Shown here piece by piece: positions 15,606 through 24,251 of a stretch of 46,527 bases of DNA. The position numbers and the translations under genes were made by a program. This DNA is from Chloroflexota bacterium (lineage in GTDB: Bacteria; Chloroflexota; Chloroflexia; Thermomicrobiales; JADLAZ01): assembly GCA_020849725.1 (NCBI GenBank), contig JADLAZ010000064.1, forward strand, positions 1 through 46,527, in the 5' to 3' direction. Each line of letters opens with the position of its first letter. The first letter of the stretch is position 1. Under the pieces are notes generated by a model. The model made no database searches, was not told where the DNA came from, and saw only the letters and a list, made by a program, of their open reading frames with translations.

Positions 15606-18600
15606 GTGCTCAACGCCTTTCGGCATCAGATGTGGGTGCATCGCTGTCCGGCGTGTAGCTGGTGCTGGTCGCCCGGCTGTGCTCAACGCCTTTCGGCATC
15701 AGATGTGGGTGCATATGGTGACGGGCGCGACGGCGGAGTTTCTGGATAAGTGCTCAACGCCTTTCGGCATCAGATGTGGGTGCATCCTGACGAGCGGCAC
15801 GACCTACGCGCTGGTCTACGGGTGCTCAACGCCTTTCGGCATCAGATGTGGGTGCATTTCCTGGGCGCGGACAGCGCCAAGTTCCTCAGCGTGTGCTCAA
15901 CGCCTTTCGGCATCAGATGTGGGTGCATCTGCCGTGCAACGGGCCTACCCGGACGCCATCGTCCTGTGCTCAACGCCTTTCGGCATCAGATGTGGGTGCA
16001 TCGGCGGTGGTGACGACATCCTGATCGGCGGCAGTGGGTGCTCAACGCCTTTCGGCATCAGATGTGGGTGCATGCCCGAGGCGGCCTCGTCCATCAGCAG
16101 CGTCGTCCTGTGCTCAACGCCTTTCGGCATCAGATGTGGGTGCATTCGGCGGCCAGCACGATCACGCGGTCGGCTTGGCGTGCTCAACGCCTTTCGGCAT
16201 CAGATGTGGGTGCATGCGACGTCACCGCCGAGCGCGGCGCGGACGGCAAAAGGTGCTCAACGCCTTTCGGCATCAGATGTGGGTGCATGCGTAGGAAGCG
16301 GCGCAGCGCCTGGCGTGCCTCCTGTGCTCAACGCCTTTCGGCATCAGATGTGGGTGCATCTGGGCAGCTGCCTTCGTCGACTTCGTCGCGCCCATGTGCT
16401 CAACGCCTTTCGGCATCAGATGTGGGTGCATACGAAGGCGAGACCCCACTGGCCGAGCTTTTCGAGGTGCTCAACGCCTTTCGGCATCAGATGTGGGTGC
16501 ATCCGCGCGACACCGGGGCTGGCGTCGGCGCTCAAGATGTGCTCAACGCCTTTCGGCATCAGATGTGGGTGCATGCGGAAGGTCGCGGCATCGAACCAGC
16601 CCCACAGCAGGTGCTCAACGCCTTTCGGCATCAGATGTGGGTGCATCGGGATTGTAGCGCCATGCCGTCCTACACCAGTGTGTGCTCAACGCCTTTCGGC
16701 ATCAGATGTGGGTGCATGCCGCCAGCGCGTCGCGCATGTCCAGCCCGTCAATCGGTGCTCAACGCCTTTCGGCATCAGATGTGGGTGCATGAGCGGATGC
16801 CCCACCACTCCCGCAGGTGATCGTCGTGTGCTCAACGCCTTTCGGCATCAGATGTGGGTGCATTTGCTGAGGCGGCCGGCGCTGTGCTGCCCGACTGGAG
16901 TGCTCAACGCCTTTCGGCATCAGATGTGGGTGCATGGTCAAAGGGCTGGAGCGATTGCGCGAGAAGGTCGGCAGTGCTCAACGCCTTTCGGCATCAGATG
17001 TGGGTGCATACTGGGCGGCCATCGCGGGCGCCGGCATCCAGTTCGCGTGCTCAACGCCTTTCGGCATCAGATGTGGGTGCATTTTGTCCTGGTCGGCCAG
17101 GATCGGCCCGGCCATCTCGTGCTCAACGCCTTTCGGCATCAGATGTGGGTGCATTGCTGCTGTTGTTGGCGGTGCTCTCGGAGACGTACAGGTGCTCAAC
17201 GCCTTTCGGCATCAGATGTGGGTGCATGTTAGATGGGCTACTGTAGGCATAGTCAGTCGTCTAGTGCTCAACGCCTTTCGGCATCAGATGTGGGTGCATC
17301 ATCTCCTGCCAGATGCCGACCTCGATCGTCCGGTAGTGCTCAACGCCTTTCGGCATCAGATGTGGGTGCATCAGATCGACGCCGACCTCATAGCCGTCAC
17401 CAGCGAGTGCTCAACGCCTTTCGGCATCAGATGTGGGTGCATTTGTTGCTGTCCTCGATGACCGGCCCGGCCATCTCGTGCTCAACGCCTTTCGGCATCA
17501 GATGTGGGTGCATCCGGCACGGCCGCCGGCCCGCCGTCGATCACCTCGTGCTCAACGCCTTTCGGCATCAGATGTGGGTGCATGCGTCGGCGGCTCCCCG
17601 CGCCGCTCCCAACCGGTCCTGTGCTCAACGCCTTTCGGCATCAGATGTGGGTGCATGTTTGTCGTCGTCGGAGATGACCGGCCCGGCCATCTCGTGCTCA
17701 ACGCCTTTCGGCATCAGATGTGGGTGCATTGAGTGAGCGATGAAGAACATCCTCCTGGCCGTTGGGTGCTCAACGCCTTTCGGCATCAGATGTGGGTGCA
17801 TACAGTTGTATGCCGCGTCAATCGCCATCCAGACACGTGCTCAACGCCTTTCGGCATCAGATGTGGGTGCATACGTCGTCTGCCGGTTCTTCATCCCGGC
17901 GGCGAGGTGCTCAACGCCTTTCGGCATCAGATGTGGGTGCATTTGGCGAGCAGCCCGTCGGCGTCGTTGACCGTCTCGTGCTCAACGCCTTTCGGCATCA
18001 GATGTGGGTGCATCCGTTCCCGGTTCGCCTGCCAGTCGAGCGCCAACGTGTGTGCTCAACGCCTTTCGGCATCAGATGTGGGTGCATGGCCACTATGGCG
18101 GTGAGACGGCGGCGCCCGCTGGTGCTCAACGCCTTTCGGCATCAGATGTGGGTGCATCGGCACAGACCGGCGCTGGTCGCGTCGTCGCTCACATGTGCTC
18201 AACGCCTTTCGGCATCAGATGTGGGTGCATGCGGCGCTACGCTCGCCCGCTCGTTGGCCCACACCAGTGCTCAACGCCTTTCGGCATCAGATGTGGGTGC
18301 ATATGGTGCGCACAAGGCTGCCGAGGGAGAGATCGGGTGCTCAACGCCTTTCGGCATCAGATGTGGGTGCATCCCGGCTCGCGAGAGCGCTCATGCCGAA
18401 CCTCAAGTGCTCAACGCCTTTCGGCATCAGATGTGGGTGCATCCCCGCGCCGCTCCCAGCTGCCCGCCGCCGATCTCGCCGTGCTCAACGCCTTTCGGCA
18501 TCAGATGTGGGTGCATCGTCGTGCTGACGCGCATTGGTCCCGACCAGGAGTAGTGCTCAACGCCTTTCGGCATCAGATGTGGGTGCATTAGCATGGACGA

Positions 18601-18877
18601 GCAGACGACGAAGCTGATCCAGGAGTGCTCAACGCCTTTCGGCATCAGATGTGGGTGCATACAGATGCACGCCGATCACTGGCGGCCCGCCGACCAGTGC
18701 TCAACGCCTTTCGGCATCAGATGTGGGTGCATACGAGCTTGCCCGCATGGCCAGGAAGGAGGTAACACGTGCTCAACGCCTTTCGGCATCAGATGTGGGT
18801 GCATCCGTGAGCCGCGCGTGCCACTGGCGGCATACCGCAACGTGCTCAACGCCTTTCGGCATCAGATGTGGGTGCAT
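15606..18877 (-). CRISPR. CRISPR array: 46 repeats of 36 nt, 45 spacers
   Basis: Every repeat is identical over 36 nt. The plus strand reads GTGCTCAACGCCTTTCGG and then CATCAGATGTGGGTGCAT. Spacers are 34-38 nt, mostly 36. Transcription is inferred on the minus strand, because the cas operon and leader lie to the right. In that orientation the repeat carries the hairpin ATGCC-GAAA-GGCGT followed by TTGAGCAC, which fits Cas6 cleavage leaving an 8-nt 5' handle. The first (newest) repeat is 18842-18877 and the oldest is 15606-15641. The oldest repeat is not degenerate, which is unusual. Spacers sharing sequence are described in the findings. Confidence 0.99.
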
Positions 18878-19022
18878 AGCACCTACGAGATTTCCCGTGG
18901 GGCAGGCAATTCTCGCGGCCGGATTCATGAACCCCTTGACGTCCCCTGTCCCGCCCTGGTTTCTCCCTCCTCCATTTGTCGCCACGCGGCGGTGCATGAT
19001 TCTTCCCGTCAATGCTATCGCC
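18878..19022 (-). promoter_or_regulatory. CRISPR leader (between cas2 and the first repeat)
   Basis: These 145 bases separate the cas2 stop from the first repeat and are the only place for a leader. They are less GC-rich than the flanking genes. Read on the minus strand they contain ATGCACC, the first seven bases of the repeat, about 115 bases before the array. A TTGACG box is visible near the cas2 end, but no matching -10 box. The boundary of the functional leader cannot be set from sequence alone. Confidence 0.6.
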
Positions 19023-19307
19023 TCACACCACTGCGAAGCTCGGCATTTCGTCGTTCCAGCCTTGCCGGCGGTCAAGGTTCTGCACCCGTGTCGCACACGA
19101 AGCACAGAGGGGAATGATCAGCAGGCTGTCTTCTGGTTCCAAGAGTCGGGCTAGCTCCCAGCGCAGTCGCTCCAATTCACGCGCGCTCAACCGACAACGA
19201 AACAGACTGTATTGGACGCGCTCGCCATAGCCCTCGATGAGCCGGGCCGTTCGTCGGAGTCGTCCGTCGCCGCGAACATCATAGGCCACCAGATAGGTGC
19301 TCCGCAT
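19023..19307 (-). CDS. cas2: CRISPR-associated endoribonuclease Cas2
   Basis: A 94-residue ferredoxin-fold subunit of the Cas1-Cas2 spacer-integration complex. It begins MRSTYLVAYDVRGDGRLRR, with the conserved Asp of the beta-1 strand (YDV), and has RVQYSLFRCRL (the QySvFec-type motif), ELERLRWEL and then DSLLIIPLC, the beta-4 strand. The length is typical. GGTGGAC precedes the ATG. It begins 9 bases after the cas4-cas1 stop and is the last cas gene before the leader. Confidence 0.97.
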   Translation of the reverse strand: MRSTYLVAYDVRGDGRLRRTARLIEGYGERVQYSLFRCRLSARELERLRWELARLLEPEDSLLIIPLCASCATRVQNLDRRQGWNDEMPSFAVV

Positions 19308-19316
19308 TGGTCCACC

Positions 19317-20972
19317 TCATCGAAGCCGGGCGCGGGCAAACAGCCCTGGTGCGCCCGTCCATTCCTTCTCCAGCAGCCGAACTTCTAGCTCGATGGCCCG
19401 CGCGTAGCTGAGTGAGTAGCGGAGCACCGGATGCCACCAAACGTCATTCAGACGCCGCTCATAGAGGTCGATCGCCGTCCGCCGCCCCGTGTCCGACAGC
19501 CACACCTTGTCGCGAGTCACCATGAAGTCGCGGCCGACGTCCCATTGTCGCCGGTTGCAGGCCGCGACCAACGGCATGTCCCAGAGCGGAACCCGAAAGA
19601 GCTCCATCAGGTCCAGCACCAGTGGGTGCGCCGTCGAGCGCGGTGTGTGAAAGAAGCCGAAGGCCGGCTCCAGACCGACCGCCAGAATGGCTTCCAGCAC
19701 GCTGCGGTAGAGGAGCGCATACCCGAAGCTCAGCGCGGCGTTGAAGGGATCACGCGGCGGCCGGCGGCTGCGCCCGCTCGGCCGCAGGTTCGCCGGCACG
19801 GCCGGCCCCAGCAGGTCCGGCAACGCCGAAAAGTAGGCTCGTGCCGCCGTTCCTTCGTAGCCGCGAAGGCTGGCGACGCCCTCGGCCGTTGGGGTCTGAC
19901 GTAGTTGGTCGCGAACCATGTCGATCGCATCCGAGATGGCCGTCCGTGCCGCCGTGTCGCCCCGGCTGGCGCGGAGCAGAAAGCGGAGTTGGCTTTCCAT
20001 GCGCGCCTGGGTCAATCGGCGCGCCAGCCGCAACGCAGCGCCAGGGTCGGTTAACGCCTGATACTGGCGGATGCGCCGCTGCACCGGCCCTGGTCCACTC
20101 GCTAACGAGCCGATGTGCCGGCCGCCGCCGGTGAGCCAGTGGACACTCACTTCGTGCTCCGCGCACAGGTGCAGCGCCTGCGTCGTCAGTTGAGCGTGGC
20201 CATGCAGCACCAGCGCGCCGATCTCACGCACCGGGCGGCTCGCCAGCTCATCGCCCGACCGTTGGACCACCAGGCGCTCGCCTGAGCGGCCCACCCGCGC
20301 CCCCGGCGTCACGACATGGAGCGTCTGTCGCTCGACATTGGCCGGGAAGAGCCGGGCCGGCTCTTCGTCCGGGTGCCGGGAGAAGCGCTCCTCCTCGGGC
20401 AGGCAGACCGGCGCCAGCGAGCAATGGGCACACCGGCGCTCGTCCTCCGTGACCGGTGGCCGGACCGCCGCGGCGCGCAACTCGCGGGCACGCGCGATCG
20501 CCCGCGCCACCTCCGCACGCAATGCCAGTGTGATCGGTACTCTGATGGTTACATTCTCGGCGTGGTACCGGACCCGTCCCTCCGGCACTGGGCGTCCAGT
20601 CTCCTCTTCCACCAGCAGCGCGTACGCAGCGACCTGCAACTCGTCCGACGGCCACGCCGCCGCGGCGCCGCTCGGTGGCCGGCGCGGTCGGCCGCGCTTA
20701 TGCTCGTACGGCACAAGCGCCCCATCACGCATGCGCACCGCGTCGACCCGACCAACCAGACCGAGTGGGTCACTGCTGAGTTGCAGATCGCGCACCTCGG
20801 TTTCGCTCGGGTCCTCGCCGTCACGCTGGGTGTGGAGTGCGCGGCCGGCATAAACCAGGTCGTTGGCGACGCGCAACTCCTCCACCTCTTCCAGGTAGAA
20901 GAGCCGCTCACAGTAGGCCAGCGCGTGCAGCGCCATCACGCGGATCGGTGGCTCGTGCTCGTCGGTGTCCAT
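19317..20972 (-). CDS. cas4-cas1: Cas4-Cas1 fusion protein (adaptation nuclease/integrase)
   Basis: A 551-residue natural fusion. Residues 1 to about 205 are Cas4: ALAYCERLFYLEEVEELR (first Cys), GRVDAVRM and YEHKRGRPRRPP (RecB-nuclease Asp and Glu-x-Lys), DELQVAAYALLVEE (Gln...Tyr motif), and CAHCSLAPVC (three Cys of the Fe-S cluster). The rest is Cas1: GYEGTAARAYFSALP with the metal Glu, then FHTPRSTAHPLVLDLMELFR with the metal His and Asp. Cas4 selects and trims prespacers by PAM; fusing it to Cas1 couples PAM choice to integration. Fusions of this kind occur in MYXAN-type and I-G (former I-U) loci. GGGGACA precedes the ATG. Confidence 0.97.
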   Translation of the reverse strand: MDTDEHEPPIRVMALHALAYCERLFYLEEVEELRVANDLVYAGRALHTQRDGEDPSETEVRDLQLSSDPLGLVGRVDAVRMRDGALVPYEHKRGRPRRPPSGAAAAWPSDELQVAAYALLVEEETGRPVPEGRVRYHAENVTIRVPITLALRAEVARAIARARELRAAAVRPPVTEDERRCAHCSLAPVCLPEEERFSRHPDEEPARLFPANVERQTLHVVTPGARVGRSGERLVVQRSGDELASRPVREIGALVLHGHAQLTTQALHLCAEHEVSVHWLTGGGRHIGSLASGPGPVQRRIRQYQALTDPGAALRLARRLTQARMESQLRFLLRASRGDTAARTAISDAIDMVRDQLRQTPTAEGVASLRGYEGTAARAYFSALPDLLGPAVPANLRPSGRSRRPPRDPFNAALSFGYALLYRSVLEAILAVGLEPAFGFFHTPRSTAHPLVLDLMELFRVPLWDMPLVAACNRRQWDVGRDFMVTRDKVWLSDTGRRTAIDLYERRLNDVWWHPVLRYSLSYARAIELEVRLLEKEWTGAPGLFARARLR

Positions 20973-20981
20973 GTCTGTCCC

Positions 20982-21632
20982 CTACGCCTCGCCACTGACG
21001 ATTGGTGTCCAGGCCGCCTCTGGCGGTGCGAACACATCCTGCGCCGGCTGCAGGCTGAACTGACCGTAACGCGTCCCGCGCGAGCCGACATGGTCGGGCC
21101 AGACCGGCAGCGCCTGCGGCCCAGTCGTGTCGCGCACCAGCCAGGACGGAACGGCCCCAGCCGGGACATCGCTCGGCCGCAGCGCGCGCAACTCGTCGAC
21201 CAGAAAGGTACTCTCGCCCAGCGCCAGACCGCCGAAGCGGCGGACTGTTGCCGGCGCAGCGAGCGCCTGCGCCAGCCGGGTGGCCAGGCTTGGCGCTGGC
21301 TCCGTCGCACCATCGCGCACATGGACGGCCAGGTGCACGTCGATCAACAGTTCCTGGAAGTCAGGACGCTTGTTCTCGTCGAGTCCCGGCTCGACCTTCG
21401 CGTCCTTGACCCGCCAGGCGGTGCGCAGCACCCGTGTGCGTTGGCCGGGCCGCATGACCGCGACCGCGATCTCCGCGCCACGGTGGACCAGCCGGTTGTC
21501 TTCGCCGACGACCGACAGCAGCAGTCCATAGACCGTGGCCGGCGGCGGTGCGAGCAGCGTCTCCAGGTACTCCCGGGCGCGTGGCGCGCGGAAGGCCGTG
21601 ATCGGCGCCGTGATCAGGCAGGCGATGGCCAT
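20982..21632 (-). CDS. cas5: Cas5 (DevS/Cmx5-like)
   Basis: A 216-residue RAMP-fold subunit expected to hold the 5' handle of crRNA in the Cascade complex. It begins MAIACLITAPITAFRAPRAR, the short first strand and FR-containing loop of Cas5 proteins, followed by TLLAPPPATVYGLLLSVVGE, the family's P-P-S/A-x-x-x-G-x-L segment. A conserved middle stretch reads FQELLIDVHLAVHV. The closest family I recognise is DevS (Cmx5) of the MYXAN class, judged from neighbours and length. GGAGGAGAACC immediately precedes the ATG. It lies 15 bases after cas7 and 9 before cas4-cas1. Confidence 0.9.
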   Translation of the reverse strand: MAIACLITAPITAFRAPRAREYLETLLAPPPATVYGLLLSVVGEDNRLVHRGAEIAVAVMRPGQRTRVLRTAWRVKDAKVEPGLDENKRPDFQELLIDVHLAVHVRDGATEPAPSLATRLAQALAAPATVRRFGGLALGESTFLVDELRALRPSDVPAGAVPSWLVRDTTGPQALPVWPDHVGSRGTRYGQFSLQPAQDVFAPPEAAWTPIVSGEA

Positions 21633-21647
21633 GGTTCTCCTCCTGCC

Positions 21648-22574
21648 TCACTGCGCCAGTGCGGCTCGCAGCCGCACTTTGAGTTGGGCAGCCGCGGCGC
21701 GCACGCCCGGCACGACGAACGCGCCGGCATCCTGCAGCGCGCGACCGTCAGGGGTCGCTGCCAGCGCGCCGCCCACGACCAGTTCCGCCGCGTCGATGTC
21801 GCCGGCCTGGACCCGCTCGACGAGTGCTGCCGCCGTCGGCGGCCCGCCCGCCCCATCGCGGAAGGCGTAGAGCATGCGCGGCGCGAAATCGTCGGTCAGC
21901 CGGAAGACGACCGACTCTGGCGAAAAGTCGAACAGGAACCGGGCGTGATTGCCGGCAACTTCGCCGAGTTCGATCAGCGCATCGACCACAGCGAACGCTC
22001 GCTCGGACTCTTCCAGCGCCTCGGGCGTCAAAGCGAACCCATACTGGTAGCGCGTGGCATGAACCTCCGTGCCATAAGGCACCGGGTTGGCTCCCTTCAT
22101 GGCTGCTGACGGCGTCGCGCCGATGCTGGCGGCATTGAACGTCACGTCTCCCGACCACGGCGTCAGCGACACGGCCCGCGTTACCTCCAACCGTGCCCGC
22201 CGCACGGTAGCGGTGCCGCGCGCGCGTCGGCCCGTCGCCCTGACTTCGGCGGCATTGGCCTCCTCCTTGGCCGCTTGGGCTGACATGTACCCTAGCACGT
22301 CGTCGTCGATGAACGCCGCCGGTCCGCGCTGGAAGTTCCCGTCTTGCCAGGTGTGGTGGTTCTGCTCGTCTTGCCACTGGCGGTTCGTCGGCAGGCCGCG
22401 CTGCTGCCACCAGTAGCGCATCGCCCAGCGGATCGCCTCGGCCGAGACGCTGGTGTAGACCTCCCCGTGCCACAGCAACTTCTGCAGCGTGGTCACATTG
22501 CCTTCCGTCTCGCCGCGATTGTTCGCCGCTGTACCGTGGTGCGTGCAGATAATGCCGAACAGGTGTGTGCTCAT
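21648..22574 (-). CDS. cas7: Cas7 (DevR/Cst2-like) backbone subunit
   Basis: From the ATG at 22574 (GGAGGA upstream) the protein has 308 residues; the frame is open 19 codons further. It begins MSTHLFGIICTHHGTAANNR and continues with GNVTTLQKLLWHGEVYTSVS, matching the DevR/Cst2 group of Cas7 proteins, which polymerise along the crRNA spacer. A segment LTPWSGDVTFNAASIGATP followed by HATRYQYGFALTPEAL is also typical, giving the thumb and fingers of the RAMP fold. In Myxococcus xanthus the relative DevR regulates development. The gap to cas8 is 60 bases. Confidence 0.93.
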   Translation of the reverse strand: MSTHLFGIICTHHGTAANNRGETEGNVTTLQKLLWHGEVYTSVSAEAIRWAMRYWWQQRGLPTNRQWQDEQNHHTWQDGNFQRGPAAFIDDDVLGYMSAQAAKEEANAAEVRATGRRARGTATVRRARLEVTRAVSLTPWSGDVTFNAASIGATPSAAMKGANPVPYGTEVHATRYQYGFALTPEALEESERAFAVVDALIELGEVAGNHARFLFDFSPESVVFRLTDDFAPRMLYAFRDGAGGPPTAAALVERVQAGDIDAAELVVGGALAATPDGRALQDAGAFVVPGVRAAAAQLKVRLRAALAQ

Positions 22575-22634
22575 GGTCGTGTCGTCCTCCTCAGGTGCTG
22601 GATGTCGCTCGCGTTGCTGGTCGCTGGTCACTGG

Positions 22635-24251
22635 CTATTTGGCTGCGTCCTCCTCCACTGGCTCCTCGTCGGCCTCCGGTCTGGTCGCGGCATAGCTGAC
22701 CAACGCCAGCAGCGCCAGGTCACGCGCCTCCTGCCAGCGCTCTTCTGTCAGGTAAGGCAGCACCAGCGGCCAGTCCGCCTGCAATTCGGGGATGGGCCCG
22801 CCGGCGCGAGCCCAGAAGTCGGTCAGCGTCGCTCGCAGCGTCGCGGCGTTCTTGCAGTGTGCGAAGTCGACGCGCAGCCGCTCGAACTCGCGACTGACCA
22901 GGTCGCCAAAAGCCTCGCCGCGCTCGCGCGAGCGCTCGGCCAGTGCGCCCATTCGACGCCGCCAGGCCTCGTGGCAGGATCTCACCAGTACGCGTGCTGC
23001 CCGGTCGTCGAATGCCTCGTCCTGTTTGATCACGGCTGCCAATCCTCCTTCTGTTGTGCCGCCCGTGGCGATGCGAAGCCCATAGCTGTACCCGCGTAGT
23101 TGTGCCCACGTCTCGCGGTCGGTGACGAGCCCGGTGAAGCCTCGCCACCATGGCCGGCCCTCGATCAGATTGCCTGCCATTAGGTCGAGAACGGGCGAAA
23201 CGTCCCATTCCGGCTGACCCGGTGCGGCCGCTTCATCGGTCTGGCCCGGCCGGGCTTGCCGGCGCACGGCCGGGAGCAACTGGACGGCGCGATTGTAGAG
23301 GCGCAGGGCCGTGACCCGGCGTCGGTCGACCTCGACGACATCGACCCGTGTCTTCTGCTGCGATGCCCAGGCGACTACGCCAAATGAGATCACCTGGCAA
23401 CGCGCGGTGCGCAGACCACTGAGCAGGCCGCCGACCGCCAGGGTCGCCAGCACGCGCAGCGCCGCGTCGGCGGTACCCGAGACGACCAGATCGCGCGTGG
23501 TGCTGCGCAGAAAGTAGCGTCGCGCCCGCGCATGGGCGTCCAAGTCATCGAGGTCCGGCAGGGCAATGCAGAACTGCGGCCGCACTCCGACTGTGCGTCG
23601 GCGAATGCGAAAGTAGATCGCCCCGACCGGCGCGAACAGCAGCGCCAGCCAGGGGCCAGGGTCTTCGTCTAGACCGGTGTCGGCCACAAAGGCATTGTGG
23701 CGCACCGCACCGCCGGGGAATTGCCAGCCCTTGAGGTCATTCGACCTTGCAGGCTGTAGGGCGGCACGCTGGTGCTCGTAGCGTGTGACCCGACGAAATC
23801 GGAAGGGAAGTGACTGGCCGTCAATCTCTATGGTCAGGGCGCCACTCTGCGCATTCGATGCGTCAGCCTTGCGATGCTGGCCGTGCTGGAGAAAGGTATT
23901 GAGCAAGGCATCCTGCAGCGTCACTCCTCGGTCGTCGTGGTCATTCGGGTGCCCCAGTCCCAAGAACCAGAACCGTCCGTCGTCCGTGAGCCGGAACGAC
24001 TCGCGGATCAACGTCTCAAAGAAGGCTGCGCCGTCGCCGATCCAGCGCAGTTCCACTGCAGTCGCCTCGCGGCTCCACTCCCCGCCGGCTGCTTGCAGCG
24101 CCGCCTTGACGTCTGGATGGTGCCGGTCGATGGCCTCCAGCGTCAGCCACAGCCCGCCCAGGCCGACCCGGTGAAGCATGGTCATCCCTGGGTCGAACAG
24201 GCCGATGCGCAGGGTATTGGTCGACGTTGCCGCGTGCGTTGCTACCGCCAT
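22635..24251 (-). CDS. cas8: Cas8a1/Csx13-like large subunit (DevT/MYXAN type)
   Basis: A 538-residue protein in the large-subunit position of the Cascade operon. The N-terminus LRIGLFDPGMTMLHRVGLGG and WLTLEAI resembles the Cas8a1/Csx13 N-terminal family, with its FDPG-M-T-x-x-H-R-x-G-x-x-G signature. The central part carries FRFRRVTRYEHQRAAL, and the C-terminal half is helical with a Leu/Ala-rich end, as in fused small-subunit regions. The role expected is PAM recognition and R-loop opening. It overlaps the end of cas3 by 10 bases and has GGGGGG upstream of its ATG. Subtype naming (I-A or I-B) differs between classification schemes. Confidence 0.85.
   Translation of the reverse strand: MAVATHAATSTNTLRIGLFDPGMTMLHRVGLGGLWLTLEAIDRHHPDVKAALQAAGGEWSREATAVELRWIGDGAAFFETLIRESFRLTDDGRFWFLGLGHPNDHDDRGVTLQDALLNTFLQHGQHRKADASNAQSGALTIEIDGQSLPFRFRRVTRYEHQRAALQPARSNDLKGWQFPGGAVRHNAFVADTGLDEDPGPWLALLFAPVGAIYFRIRRRTVGVRPQFCIALPDLDDLDAHARARRYFLRSTTRDLVVSGTADAALRVLATLAVGGLLSGLRTARCQVISFGVVAWASQQKTRVDVVEVDRRRVTALRLYNRAVQLLPAVRRQARPGQTDEAAAPGQPEWDVSPVLDLMAGNLIEGRPWWRGFTGLVTDRETWAQLRGYSYGLRIATGGTTEGGLAAVIKQDEAFDDRAARVLVRSCHEAWRRRMGALAERSRERGEAFGDLVSREFERLRVDFAHCKNAATLRATLTDFWARAGGPIPELQADWPLVLPYLTEERWQEARDLALLALVSYAATRPEADEEPVEEDAAK

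Noticed and set aside
15604..17232. Long plus-strand ORF (and several like it) of repeated CSTPFGIRCGCI or LNAFRHQMWVH motifs
   Set aside because: It is the translation of the CRISPR repeat. The 36-nt repeat is a multiple of three and has no stop in these frames, so open frames are expected by construction.
17300..17406. Possible kinship of two adjacent spacers through a GAGGTCGGC match
   Set aside because: Only nine shared bases, at different offsets and with different flanking codons; coincidence is likely at this GC content.
18595..18624. Short ORF start inside a spacer (MDEQTTKLIQ)
   Set aside because: It lies inside a spacer and probably reflects the coding start of the targeted gene, not a local gene.
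18661..18841. Shared CACTGGCGGC in two leader-proximal spacers
   Set aside because: Ten bases in GC-rich DNA with no shared reading frame.
20316..22109. 597-codon plus-strand ORF over cas4-cas1 and cas5
   Set aside because: Arg/Gln/His-rich shadow of the cas genes with no recognisable domain.
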